The notes under the pieces were generated by a model that did no database searches, had not been told where the DNA came from, and saw nothing but the letters and a program-made list of their open reading frames with translations. 64,000 nt of DNA from Amphritea pacifica (GTDB lineage Bacteria > Pseudomonadota > Gammaproteobacteria > Pseudomonadales > Balneatricaceae): NCBI RefSeq assembly GCF_016924145.1, contig NZ_JAFFZO010000003.1, forward strand, positions 62,001-126,000, read 5' to 3'. The translations under genes and the position numbers were made by a program. Positions 46,011 to 54,670 of the stretch are shown here, in pieces. Numbering within the stretch: the stretch's first letter is position 1; each line of letters opens with the position of its first letter.

Positions 46011-46086
46011 TGGAGCGGAATATCGGGCTCGAACCGACGACCTGAACCTTGGCAAGGTTCCGCTCTACCAACTGAGCTAATTCCGC
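46011..46086 (-). tRNA. tRNA-Gly (GCC)
   Basis: 76 bases including encoded CCA. Cloverleaf with acceptor GCGGAAT, D-loop AGCTCAGTTGGTAGAGC, anticodon loop CTTGCCAAG (GCC) and GGTTCGAGCC T-arm. Identical to the copy at 46340-46415. Confidence 0.97.
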
Positions 46087-46126
46087 TTCACTTACCTTTT
46101 TTACACCAGATCGAACGATCTGTAAA

Positions 46127-46213
46127 TGGTGCCCGGAGCCGGACTTGAACCGGCACGGCCTTGCAGCCGGGAGATTTTAAGTCTCCTATGTCTACCGATT
46201 CCATCATCCGGGC
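46127..46213 (-). tRNA. tRNA-Leu (TAA)
   Basis: 87 bases with encoded CCA and a long variable arm. Acceptor GCCCGGA pairs with TCCGGGC; anticodon loop ACTTAAAAT gives TAA; GGTTCAAGTCC T-arm. Confidence 0.96.
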
Positions 46214-46223
46214 AAAGCAAATA

Positions 46224-46297
46224 TGGAGGCGCGGGTCGGAATCGAACCGGCGTTCACGGAGTTGCAGTCCGCTGCATGACCACTCTGCCACCGCGCC
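46224..46297 (-). tRNA. tRNA-Cys (GCA)
   Basis: 74 bases with encoded CCA. Acceptor GGCGCGG / CCGCGCC, anticodon loop CTGCAAC (GCA), T-arm GGTTCGATTCC. Same Gly-Cys-Leu order after pgsA as glyW-cysT-leuZ of E. coli. Confidence 0.97.
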
Positions 46298-46339
46298 TTT
46301 AGGTAAACCATATTACCCTCAACCCTGCCTGAGCAGGAC

Positions 46340-46415
46340 TGGAGCGGAATATCGGGCTCGAACCGACGACCTGAACCTTGGCAAGGTTCCGCTCTACCAA
46401 CTGAGCTAATTCCGC
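46340..46415 (-). tRNA. tRNA-Gly (GCC), first gene of the tRNA operon
   Basis: Identical 76-base sequence to 46011-46086, anticodon GCC. It lies first in the transcript after pgsA. The second Gly copy at the end of the cluster is an addition relative to E. coli. Confidence 0.97.
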
Positions 46416-46527
46416 ATGCTTCCGAAGAAGTGGTGCGTATTATAGACAGCTCACCTTTTATGTCAACAACTTTTCCGCTGCAAAAAAGTGCAATCAGATT
46501 AATAAGTTAGATCTGCCTGTCGATTGA

Positions 46528-47076
46528 TCAAATATCGTCCGTCAGGTCTGGCCAGGCGGCTTTCAGATAGACATACATCGACCAGAGCGTCAGAACTGAC
46601 GCAATATAGAGCGCCCCGATACCAATCCAGGAAAACAGCGAATAAGGCACAAAGGCGAGCATGATGAAGATCGACAGCATCTGCAACGCTGTTTTTAATT
46701 TGCCGATATAGGAGACGGCTATATTGGCCCGCTTACCCAGCTCAGCCATCCACTCACGCAACGCAGAGATCACAATCTCCCGGCCGATGATGACGATGGC
46801 TGGTGCAGTAATCCAGAAAACAGAATAGGTATCAACCAACAACACCAGCGCAGTCGCTACCATCAATTTGTCAGCGACCGGATCCAGAAACGCACCAAAC
46901 GGCGAAGTCTGATCCAGCCTGCGGGCCAGATAGCCATCAAACCAGTCAGTAACAGCCGCCAGAGCAAACACCAGGGCAGCCGCCATCGGCCCCCAGGCAT
47001 AGGGCAGATAATAAACCAATACAAAAACAGGAATCAGAACTATGCGCAGCAGAGTCAGGATATTGGGTATTTTCAT
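46528..47076 (-). CDS. pgsA: CDP-diacylglycerol-glycerol-3-phosphate 3-phosphatidyltransferase PgsA
   Basis: Inner-membrane enzyme making phosphatidylglycerophosphate, the committed step of phosphatidylglycerol and cardiolipin synthesis. 182 residues with the CDP-alcohol phosphotransferase motif D-x2-D-G-x2-A-R-x8-G-x3-D-x3-D, seen as TDWFDGYLARRLDQTSPFG with FLDPVADKL following. Begins MKIPNILTLLRIVLIPVFV as in other PgsA proteins. Located 55 bases downstream of uvrC, followed by the tRNA cluster, a conserved gammaproteobacterial order. Confidence 0.97.
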   Translation of the reverse strand: MKIPNILTLLRIVLIPVFVLVYYLPYAWGPMAAALVFALAAVTDWFDGYLARRLDQTSPFGAFLDPVADKLMVATALVLLVDTYSVFWITAPAIVIIGREIVISALREWMAELGKRANIAVSYIGKLKTALQMLSIFIMLAFVPYSLFSWIGIGALYIASVLTLWSMYVYLKAAWPDLTDDI

Positions 47077-47131
47077 CGACGTTCAGCTTTCCTGTAAATA
47101 CGGGACAGAGTTAGCGGAGTATATTTCGCCA

Positions 47132-49093
47132 TTAAGGATCAGGATGCAGGGTAGCATAAATATCTTCGGCAATTTTGCGGCTTATAGTAGAGACTTTTCC
47201 AATTTCTTCAATACTTGCGGTTTCAATCGACTGCACACTGCCAAAATGTTTCAGCAGCTCCCGGCGCCGCTTAGGCCCGACACCGGGAATTCCCTCAAGG
47301 GAAGATTTTCGCCGCGCTTTACCCCTTCTGGCCCGATGCCCCGTGATAGCGAAACGATGCGCTTCGTCACGGATATACTGAATCAGATGCAGCGCCGGTG
47401 AATCCGCACGCAGGGCTACTTCGGCACCGCTATCGCCCATAATCAGGGTTTCCAGTCCGGCCTTCCTGTCGCTCCCCTTGGCAACCCCGACAATCAGAAC
47501 CTCATCAATCTGTAGTTCCGCCAGCACTTCAACCGCCTGAGTCACCTGCCCTTTACCACCATCGATCAGCAGAATATCCGGCAGCTTGCCCTCGCCTTTT
47601 TTCAGCCGGGTATAGCGCCGGGTGAGCGCCTGATGCATAGCGGCATAATCATCACCGCCGGTAATACCTTCGATATTGAAATGTCGGTAATCGGACTTCA
47701 GCGGACCATTGCGATCAAATACCACACAGGATGCTACTGTAGCTTCCCCCGAGCTGTGACTGATATCAAAGCACTCCATCCTTTGAGGAATAGTATCCAG
47801 TTGTAGTACATCCTGTAGCGCCAGGTAGCGGTTATAGATGTTCTGCTTGCTGGCCAGATGGCTTTGCAGATTCTGCTCCGCATTTGTTTGTGCCAGTTTT
47901 TGCCAGCCCGATTTATCTGCACGAACCTTGTGCACCAGCGTGACTTTACGACCACTGCGCTCACTCAGCGCCGCTTCAAGAACCTCACGATCAGTCGCCT
48001 CGGCTGCAGTGATCAGCAGCGGCGGGATCTCACGGCCACTTCCCAGATACCACTGAGCGATAAACGCTGCCAGCAGCTCCTCTGGCGTCTCTTCAATACT
48101 GAATTTGGGATGATAGACCTTACTGCCGATAATCCGCCCCCCGCGAACAAACAGCATATGCATACAGACTGCGCCCGATTGCTGGGCGCAGCCAATCACA
48201 TCGGCATCACCACTCTGACCGCTGACATGCTGCTGCTCCTGCACCTGCTGCAGACTGGAGATCTGATCACGATAAATGGCTGCGTCTTCAAAATTGAGCG
48301 CCTGAGAGGCCTGGTCCATCTGCTCTGCCAATTCATCCATGATGGTATTGTTTTTGCCCTCCAGAAACATCATTGCATGGCGGATATCCGCCTGATACGC
48401 CTCCGGCGTTGGAATGCCTACACAGGGGCCGCTACAGCGTTTGATCTGGTATTGCAGGCAGGGCCTGGAACGGTTTTTGAAGAAACTTTCCTCACACTGA
48501 CGAATACGAAACACCTTCTGCATAATCGCCAGGCTATCACGCACCGCACCACTGCTGGGAAAGGGACCGAAATAGCGTCCTTTTTGTCGCTTTGCCCCCC
48601 GGTGAAAGCGGACAGCCGGATACTGCTGCTCGGTAGACACGAAGATATAGGGGTAAGATTTATCATCACGCAGCAGAATGTTATAGGGAGGACGGTTGGT
48701 TTTGATCAGATTCTGTTCCAGCAACAGCGCTTCGGTCTCACTGTTGGTAACCGTTACCTGTATATCGGCAATACGGCTGACCAGCGCCTGAGTCTTAATG
48801 TTGAGTCCAGTGGAACGGAAATAGCTGCTGACTCTGTTTTTCAGGTTTTTGGCCTTGCCAACATAGAGTATTTCGCCGCTGCTGTTGTACATCTGATAGA
48901 TACCCGGCCTGCGGGTCAGCCGGGAAAGAAAACTTTTACTGTCAAAGGATGAGCTACCACCCTGCTGATCCTGCTTATTCAGTTCGGCCAGGGAATCACC
49001 AACATCAACAGCGGCGCTGTCAGAAGTGCTGTCATCAGGCTCTGCACGGTTCAGATCGGGGCGATTAGTGTGATTATCAGGAATCTCATTCAT
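47132..49093 (-). CDS. uvrC: Excinuclease ABC subunit UvrC
   Basis: Nuclease of nucleotide excision repair, making both incisions. Domains: GIY-YIG (GIYQMYNSSGEILYVGKAKNLK), Cys-rich centre (CLQYQIKRCSGPC), UVR region (AIYRDQISSLQ), RNase H-like domain (ECFDISHSSGEATVAS, LIDGGKGQV) and tandem HhH (LEGIPGVGPKRRRELLKHFGS). At 653 residues it is about 45 longer than E. coli UvrC because of a polar N-terminal extension (MNEIPDNHTNRPDLNRAEPD onward) before the GIY-YIG domain; a later start near FDSKSFLSRL cannot be excluded, but no ATG is available there. Confidence 0.96.
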   Translation of the reverse strand: MNEIPDNHTNRPDLNRAEPDDSTSDSAAVDVGDSLAELNKQDQQGGSSSFDSKSFLSRLTRRPGIYQMYNSSGEILYVGKAKNLKNRVSSYFRSTGLNIKTQALVSRIADIQVTVTNSETEALLLEQNLIKTNRPPYNILLRDDKSYPYIFVSTEQQYPAVRFHRGAKRQKGRYFGPFPSSGAVRDSLAIMQKVFRIRQCEESFFKNRSRPCLQYQIKRCSGPCVGIPTPEAYQADIRHAMMFLEGKNNTIMDELAEQMDQASQALNFEDAAIYRDQISSLQQVQEQQHVSGQSGDADVIGCAQQSGAVCMHMLFVRGGRIIGSKVYHPKFSIEETPEELLAAFIAQWYLGSGREIPPLLITAAEATDREVLEAALSERSGRKVTLVHKVRADKSGWQKLAQTNAEQNLQSHLASKQNIYNRYLALQDVLQLDTIPQRMECFDISHSSGEATVASCVVFDRNGPLKSDYRHFNIEGITGGDDYAAMHQALTRRYTRLKKGEGKLPDILLIDGGKGQVTQAVEVLAELQIDEVLIVGVAKGSDRKAGLETLIMGDSGAEVALRADSPALHLIQYIRDEAHRFAITGHRARRGKARRKSSLEGIPGVGPKRRRELLKHFGSVQSIETASIEEIGKVSTISRKIAEDIYATLHPDP

Positions 49094-49118
49094 CCGTGTA
49101 TTCTAACTGTGCGCCCTT

Positions 49119-49439
49119 CTATTCCTCAAGGATATTCAATAACTTATTGGCATCCATATGGTAATGGGTTGCCTCTGTATGAATTTTTTCCAGCTGTTTA
49201 CGGGTACCATCGGCGATACCCGCCCCACGGGACAAGCTAACTTCAAGGTAGACGCTGATCTCAGCATAATAATAGAGCCTGGCATCGAAGCTGCGTGCAC
49301 GCTTTAACTTAGAGAGCGAGATTTTAGCGCCATTCAGCATAATGGTGTTGATGTCAGAATCACTCATCAGTGGGTGACGATCTTTTTCATTAGGCAGAAG
49401 TTGCTGTTGATTCGCGCGTGTACGTGTATTTGCTGCCAT
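49119..49439 (-). CDS. Hypothetical protein, 106 residues
   Basis: Not recognised. Polar and mostly helical (ISLSKLKRARSFDARLYYYAEISVYLEV, LEKIHTEATHYHMDANKLLNILEE), with no signal or membrane segment. It lies 25 bases upstream of uvrC on the same strand, where GacA/UvrY is usually encoded, and so may be cotranscribed with uvrC-pgsA. An internal Met at residue 25 is an alternative start. Confidence 0.65.
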   Translation of the reverse strand: MAANTRTRANQQQLLPNEKDRHPLMSDSDINTIMLNGAKISLSKLKRARSFDARLYYYAEISVYLEVSLSRGAGIADGTRKQLEKIHTEATHYHMDANKLLNILEE

Positions 49440-49522
49440 AAGACATCCTGATAAAAGTAGAGTAAAGTTATTGGTATCGTATCACTTTATGAGCTTTTCA
49501 CATCAATGTGAATATATGATTT

Positions 49523-50485
49523 ATGGGCAGAAATAGCAGCCATAACATCGGTCACTCAGCGAAGGGTTCCATTTCGGAATCCGCCATCCTTGAGTCAGGC
49601 TCAGTGTATCAGCAGGAAGTGATCCGCGATCTGCACTGGCTGATCTACAGCCCTTCACTGATGACTCCTCCAGACAACGAGTCTTCCGACTGGCTTTTCA
49701 ATATCCCAGAGATCGATTCACACCTTGCCAGACTGGATCAAAACCCTCAGCCACTGATAGATGAGTTGCGCCAACAGGCACAGTTCAGGCTCGGCTATTA
49801 TTTCGAAGACCTGGTGAGATTTTACATAAAAACTTTTATTCAACCCATTGAACTTAAATACAATATACAAGTATCAAGAGAGAAAGCCACCGTCGGTGAA
49901 TATGACTTCCTGATGGCTTTGCAGAACAGCATCAACGTGCATATTGAAGCCGCAGTAAAGTTTTATTTGTGCACAACCACTGATGTAAACCACTGCCATC
50001 TGAGGGACTTCATCGGCCCTAACCGCTCCGACCGACTGGATCGTAAATGGCAACGGCTCACCGAACATCAGCTGCAACTGTCGAAAACCGATGCCGGAAA
50101 AACTCAGGCGATGGCGCTGGGGCTGCTGCCTGACCGACACTCACTCTTACTACGGGGCTATCTGTTTTACCCCTTCGCCCAATGGCAGGCATACAACCCT
50201 CCTGCCCCGGTCAACCCGGATCATCTTAAAGGCTGGTGGATCAGAGCTTCTGAAACGGATGCTCTGGGGGAACATTATCAGTATATTGTTCTGATGAAGC
50301 CCCGCTGGCTGGCCCTGGACCGCTGCTGCTTTCAGGAAACCCTGTCGCGTGCTGAGCTTGCAGAGATAACTGAGCGTAGTATTACCACACCGATGCTGAT
50401 CGCCCGCCTGGTGTTTAAAGAGGGCCGCTGGCATGAAGCTGACCGGGGTTTTATTGTGCCAGATAACTGGAACCTGCAGATCTGA
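49523..50485 (+). CDS. DUF1853 family protein
   Basis: 320-residue cytosolic protein of the DUF1853 family, function unknown. Family signatures seen: DLHWLIYSPSLM near the N-terminus, FRLGYYFEDLVRFYIKTF, VGEYDFLM, HIEAAVKFYL and FIGPNRSDRLDRKWQRL. The E-AVKFYL and DRLDRK blocks recall nuclease-like folds with an acidic residue before a Lys, but no activity is established. Followed by a bidirectional hairpin terminator and a small convergent gene. Confidence 0.85.
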   Translation: MGRNSSHNIGHSAKGSISESAILESGSVYQQEVIRDLHWLIYSPSLMTPPDNESSDWLFNIPEIDSHLARLDQNPQPLIDELRQQAQFRLGYYFEDLVRFYIKTFIQPIELKYNIQVSREKATVGEYDFLMALQNSINVHIEAAVKFYLCTTTDVNHCHLRDFIGPNRSDRLDRKWQRLTEHQLQLSKTDAGKTQAMALGLLPDRHSLLLRGYLFYPFAQWQAYNPPAPVNPDHLKGWWIRASETDALGEHYQYIVLMKPRWLALDRCCFQETLSRAELAEITERSITTPMLIARLVFKEGRWHEADRGFIVPDNWNLQI

Positions 50486-50537
50486 CCCCGCTCTGCGCAA
50501 CTTCCCCCACCCGACAGAAAACAGCAGGCACAAAAAA

Positions 50538-50554
50538 AGCAGCCAGGAGCTGCT
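50538..50554. terminator. Bidirectional hairpin terminator
   Basis: AGCAGC / GCTGCT stem with a 5-base loop. Seven A precede and CTTTTC follows, so it can end both the plus-strand DUF1853 gene and the minus-strand small protein gene. Confidence 0.75.
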
Positions 50555-50573
50555 CTTTTCAAAAGACGGCTTA

Positions 50574-50717
50574 TTATTCAGCGCGCTGAGCGGCTTTAGC
50601 AGCGTCTTTGGCAATGCATTTACGCAGGTAGTGAATCGCAACGAAGGTTCCAACAACCATTGCAGCCACAATTACCATGCTGGGTGCGAAAGAGATCATA
50701 GTGTATTTATCGGCCAT
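50574..50717 (-). CDS. 47-residue single-pass membrane protein
   Basis: Short gene: MADKYTMISFAPSMV, then a hydrophobic segment (VIVAAMVVGTFVAIHYL, residues 15-31) and a basic, Ala-rich tail (RKCIAKDAAKAAQRAE). An AGGACA site lies 8 bases upstream of the ATG and a hairpin terminator 20 bases after the stop, which together support a real gene. Topology would place the basic tail in the cytoplasm. I do not recognise the family. Confidence 0.65.
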   Translation of the reverse strand: MADKYTMISFAPSMVIVAAMVVGTFVAIHYLRKCIAKDAAKAAQRAE

Positions 50718-50917
50718 AGAACTGTCCTCATGGGTTATTACCGTAATCATTAATTACGTATAATTTCAGGTTTATCTGTTTTAGTTATAGGGCGCGATTA
50801 TAGAGCATCCTCCCTCAGGCACAATAGTCAAAAAGATCTATTAATAAATTTCAGGCAGACGCCTATTATCCAGCCCTGGTTTTGAAAACCGCCTGCCCGC
50901 ACAGGTTTCGGGACAGA

Positions 50918-51781
50918 TTAAGAATCGAGCCGTTTCACCAGACTGGAGGTATCCCAGCGATTGCCTCCCATCTTCTGCACCTCTGAATAGAACTGATCAA
51001 CCAGTGCTGTTACCGGCAGCTGAGCACCATTACTGCGTGCTTCATCCAGCGCTATTTTCAGGTCTTTACGCATCCAGTCGACGGCGAAACCGAAATCAAA
51101 CTGATCATCAATCATGGTCTGATGACGATTAACCATCTGCCATGACCCTGCAGCTCCATGCTGAATAACATCAAACACAGCGGCGGCATCAAGGCCAGCC
51201 TGTTTTGCAAAATGAACTCCTTCAGCCAGCCCCTGGACCAGCCCCGCAATACAGATCTGATTGACCATCTTGGCCAGCTGACCACTGCCTGCCGGGCCGA
51301 GTAATTTGGCAGATTTTGCATAGCAATCAATAACCGCCGCCGCTCGTTCATACACCGCGGGCTCGCCACCAATCATGATACTGAGAACACCGTTTTCAGC
51401 CCCGGCCTGGCCACCGGATACCGGAGCATCGAGAAACTGAAGCCCTTTATCGGCAGCGATAACCGCCAGTTCACGGGCAACTTCGGCAGATGCCGTCGTG
51501 TGATCAACCAGAATGGCATTCTGGGCCATGCTGCTGAAGACCCCCTGAGGCCCTGCAACCACCTGACGCAGGTCGTCATCGTTGCCAACACAGGTAAATA
51601 CAATCTCTGCATTGCGCGCCGCTTCAGCCGGAGTGGTTGCCCGGTTGCCCTTATACTGCTGACACCACTGCTCAGCTTTCGTCGCTGTGCGGTTGTAGAC
51701 CGTGACATCATGACCCGCATTGGCCAGATGACCCGCCATCGGATAGCCCATCACTCCCAGACCGATAAATGCAACTTTCAT
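50918..51781 (-). CDS. Beta-hydroxyacid dehydrogenase (3-hydroxyisobutyrate / tartronate semialdehyde reductase family)
   Basis: NAD(P)-dependent enzyme of 287 residues. Nucleotide-binding start FIGLGVMGYPMAGHLA, substrate motif DAPVSGGQAGAENG, catalytic Lys in GSGQLAKMVNQ, and cofactor-end KDLKIALDEA. VYNRTATKAE after the second strand favours NADP(H) (Arg after Asn). It could act on 3-hydroxyisobutyrate, tartronate semialdehyde or a related acid; context with hyi and the aminotransferase suggests glyoxylate-derived C3 acids. Confidence 0.85.
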   Translation of the reverse strand: MKVAFIGLGVMGYPMAGHLANAGHDVTVYNRTATKAEQWCQQYKGNRATTPAEAARNAEIVFTCVGNDDDLRQVVAGPQGVFSSMAQNAILVDHTTASAEVARELAVIAADKGLQFLDAPVSGGQAGAENGVLSIMIGGEPAVYERAAAVIDCYAKSAKLLGPAGSGQLAKMVNQICIAGLVQGLAEGVHFAKQAGLDAAAVFDVIQHGAAGSWQMVNRHQTMIDDQFDFGFAVDWMRKDLKIALDEARSNGAQLPVTALVDQFYSEVQKMGGNRWDTSSLVKRLDS

Positions 51782-51879
51782 ACGTTTTCCTCTCCACCCA
51801 AGGGCTGACTATTGCTATGATCAGGGTATTCTATGCTAATGGTATATATTGAAACACCTCTAATTTTCAGGGTCATGTG

Positions 51880-52416
51880 ATGCAATCTGACAAATATACT
51901 CGGCGACCAGCAACCCTTTTCAGCGGCACGATTTTGCTATTGCTGTGCACGCTGGCAGCGCCGGTATCAGCCACAGAATCATTTTACGACAAACTCAGGG
52001 TGACCGATCTTGAGGGTAATACGGCCAATCTGAATCAGCATAAGGGCGGCCTGGTACTGGTTAACTTCTGGGCGACCTGGTGCCCCCCTTGCGTTAAAGA
52101 GATGCCTTCATTACAGCGACTACAGCAGCAATTTGACCCCAGTGAATTCAAAGTTGTGCTGATTAATCTGGGACAGACCGCCACCACGGTTAACAGTTTT
52201 CTAGAGGAGCAAACTTTCGATTTCGACCTGCCGGTCTATCTTGATGATAAAGGCAGTGCCTTTACACAGCTGGGCATTGAGGGGATGCCTTCCAGCTTTC
52301 TGCTTGATGCCAGCGGCATGCAGATTGAAACCATTAGCGGAGCGCGGGAGTGGGATCACCCGGAAAATATTAAAGCGGTACGCCAACTGATGAGCAGTCT
52401 GATGACCGAACACTAA
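51880..52416 (+). CDS. TlpA-like thiol-disulphide oxidoreductase
   Basis: Periplasmic thioredoxin-fold protein of about 178 residues. A signal peptide (LFSGTILLLLCTLAAPVSA) precedes the domain; the active site is WATWCPPCVKEMP and the cis-Pro loop GIEGMPSSFLLD. Likely reduces disulphides in cytochrome c maturation or other periplasmic substrates. GTG 51877 directly precedes the ATG chosen here. Confidence 0.88.
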   Translation: MQSDKYTRRPATLFSGTILLLLCTLAAPVSATESFYDKLRVTDLEGNTANLNQHKGGLVLVNFWATWCPPCVKEMPSLQRLQQQFDPSEFKVVLINLGQTATTVNSFLEEQTFDFDLPVYLDDKGSAFTQLGIEGMPSSFLLDASGMQIETISGAREWDHPENIKAVRQLMSSLMTEH

Positions 52417-52484
52417 AACAGCTTTACCGCAGTTTCGGATCACGGACAAGCGCAGCGTTCAGACATCGGACTTCTGCTTTTAAA

Positions 52485-53666
52485 TCATTGCGCGTTATAG
52501 ACCGCTTGTGCTGCCGCAATCGCCTTGCCTGCAGGGATATCTGCCCCCATAGCCGACAAGGTACTTTCCAGCGCACTCAGACAGAGCAGCACGTTCTTCT
52601 TGTTACACGCAGCCCCCATCAGACCGATACGCCATACCTTGCCAGCGAGAGCCCCCAGTCCTGCGCCTATTTCCAGACTGTAATCGGCTAACAGACGGCT
52701 ACGCACTTCCGCTTCGTCAATCCCTTCAGGAACAAAGACTGAGTTAAGTTGTGGCAGGCGGTAAGGCTCTTCTACAAGGAATCCTATTCCCATCGCTTCC
52801 AGACCATCACGCAACGCATTATGATGATGACGGTGACGTGCCCAGGCATTCTCAAGCCCCTCTTCTTCCAGCATCACCAGCGACTCATGAAAAGCGTACA
52901 GCGCATTAACCGGAGCCGTGTGGTGGTACGCTCGCTTCGCACCGCCACCCCAATAGCCCATCACCAGCTTCTGATCCAGGAACCAGCTGGGGGTTTTAGT
53001 CTGACGCTTTTCAATCACTTCAATAGCACGCTGATTAAAGCTGATGGGGGAGATCCCCGGCGGGCAGGAGAGACATTTCTGCGTTCCGGAATAGACCGCA
53101 TCGACGCCCCAGCCATCAACATCCAGCTCACTGCCGCCCAGCGATGTCACCGTATCGACAATCGTCAGTGCACCATGATGCTGTGCGATCTGACACAGTG
53201 TTTTCGCATCAGACAGAACGCCGGTAGAGGTCTCTGCATGGACAAAAGCCAGAATTTTAACATCGTCATGGGCTGCAAAAGCGGCTTCCACTTTGGCTGG
53301 ATCCACCGGCTTACCCCAGTCATCCTCAACCATAATCGCTGTGCCGCCAAAGCGCTCAACATTCTCTTTCATCCGCCCGCCAAACACTCCATTCTGACAG
53401 ACGATCACCTTATCACCCGGTTCGACCAGGTTTACAAAGCAGGCCTCCATACCGGCAGACCCTGGCGCTGAGATCGGCATTGTCAGCGGGCTTTCGGTTT
53501 TGAAAGCGTACTGCAACATCTGCTTTACCTCGTCCATCATGCGAATAAACTCAGGATCGAGATGGCCGATGGTTGGCCGGGAAAGTGCCGCCAGAACCCG
53601 CGGATGTACATCAGAGGGGCCGGGCCCCATCAGCGTTCGTTGGGGGGGATAGAAAGAGGTGGTCAT
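52485..53666 (-). CDS. Class V aminotransferase, alanine/serine-glyoxylate type
   Basis: PLP-dependent aminotransferase of 393 residues. LMGPGPSDVHPRVL at the N-terminus and the PLP-Lys in SGTQKCLSCPPGISP identify the alanine-glyoxylate/serine-glyoxylate group; VDTVTSLGGSELDVDGWGVDA holds the PLP-binding Asp region, and the C-terminus (VWRIGLMGAACNKKNV) contains the carboxylate-binding Arg. It probably converts glyoxylate and an amino donor to glycine. Nearby beta-hydroxyacid dehydrogenase and hydroxypyruvate isomerase genes fit glyoxylate/hydroxypyruvate metabolism. Confidence 0.88.
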   Translation of the reverse strand: MTTSFYPPQRTLMGPGPSDVHPRVLAALSRPTIGHLDPEFIRMMDEVKQMLQYAFKTESPLTMPISAPGSAGMEACFVNLVEPGDKVIVCQNGVFGGRMKENVERFGGTAIMVEDDWGKPVDPAKVEAAFAAHDDVKILAFVHAETSTGVLSDAKTLCQIAQHHGALTIVDTVTSLGGSELDVDGWGVDAVYSGTQKCLSCPPGISPISFNQRAIEVIEKRQTKTPSWFLDQKLVMGYWGGGAKRAYHHTAPVNALYAFHESLVMLEEEGLENAWARHRHHHNALRDGLEAMGIGFLVEEPYRLPQLNSVFVPEGIDEAEVRSRLLADYSLEIGAGLGALAGKVWRIGLMGAACNKKNVLLCLSALESTLSAMGADIPAGKAIAAAQAVYNAQ

Positions 53667-53729
53667 AGTCCGTTGCCTTTTGTAATTACTGTACTGAGTG
53701 TCTGTTTACCTGTTATTCCAGCGGAACGA

Positions 53730-54488
53730 TCAGGCTGCTTCATCCGCAATGGTCTGAACAATCGCCATAACCATCTCCGCCGAGTGCTTCGCAGCAACCA
53801 CCAGAAACTGATCAAACGACAGGTTAGACTCTTTACCGGCGATATCCGACAACGCCCGAATCACAATAAAGGGAACATCAAACTGATAACAGGTTTGTGC
53901 AATCGCTGCGGCTTCCATCTCAACCGCCTTCATGGTCGGAAAATGCTCGCGGGTTTTGGCGACCCGCTCAGGGCAGTTCATAAATGAATCGCCGGTAGCA
54001 ATCAGCCCTCTTACGGTTTTAATGTCAGCCATGCGGGAGATACAGCGCTGGGCAACATCAGCCAGAAAATTATCGGGAATAAAGGCGGCGGGCAATCCGG
54101 GAACCTGACCATGTTCGTAGCCAAACACGGTAACATCCACATCATGGTGACGGACTTCAGTTGAGATCACTACATCACCCACATCCAGCTCAGAGGTAAA
54201 ACCGCCGGCAGACCCGGTATTGATCACACAGGTGGGTTGAAACTCCTGCAGCATCAGCGTTGTGCCGATCGCAGCATTGACCTTGCCAATTCCAGACTTG
54301 AGCAGGACTACCTGGATACCGTGCATAGTGCCGGTGTAGAGGCTATAGCCGGCAATCGTATGCTCCTGACGTCCCTCCAGTGTTTGTTTCAGTAGTTCGA
54401 CCTCTTCGTCCATCGCGCCGATAATACCGATTTTAAGCTGATCAGACTGAGCGTGCAGACGCTCAGCAAAGGAGGTGTTGTTGGTCAT
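53730..54488 (-). CDS. mtnN: 5'-methylthioadenosine/S-adenosylhomocysteine nucleosidase
   Basis: Hydrolyses MTA and SAH to adenine and the thioribosyl products, removing by-products of polyamine synthesis and methylation. The core begins IGIIGAMDEEVELLK with the catalytic Glu; INTGSAGG, MEAAAIAQTCYQF (ribose-binding Met-Glu) and IRALSDIAGKES with catalytic Asp are present. At 252 residues it has an extra 18 at the N-terminus (MTNNTSFAERLHAQSDQL) compared with most MtnN. The only alternative downstream Met lies inside the core, so the extension is probably real. Confidence 0.95.
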   Translation of the reverse strand: MTNNTSFAERLHAQSDQLKIGIIGAMDEEVELLKQTLEGRQEHTIAGYSLYTGTMHGIQVVLLKSGIGKVNAAIGTTLMLQEFQPTCVINTGSAGGFTSELDVGDVVISTEVRHHDVDVTVFGYEHGQVPGLPAAFIPDNFLADVAQRCISRMADIKTVRGLIATGDSFMNCPERVAKTREHFPTMKAVEMEAAAIAQTCYQFDVPFIVIRALSDIAGKESNLSFDQFLVVAAKHSAEMVMAIVQTIADEAA

Positions 54489-54670
54489 TCAGGTGATTCC
54501 ATCACGGCTAGTGTAAAAGTGCGTATTTTTAAGGGTTAAGGATACGCAAATTAAACCGGTGGACAATAGTCAAAAAGCAGAAAAAGACAATAAAACCATC
54601 AGTATTATTCGAGTCTTGCTGCCACTGAACGACACAGCGCCGATTCGCACAGCTTCAGGATACCGTTCAG

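Noticed and set aside
46088-46409. Open frames of 67-82 codons across the tRNA cluster
   Set aside because: They are antisense or sense readings of tRNA genes and have no ribosome sites; RNA genes explain the sequence.
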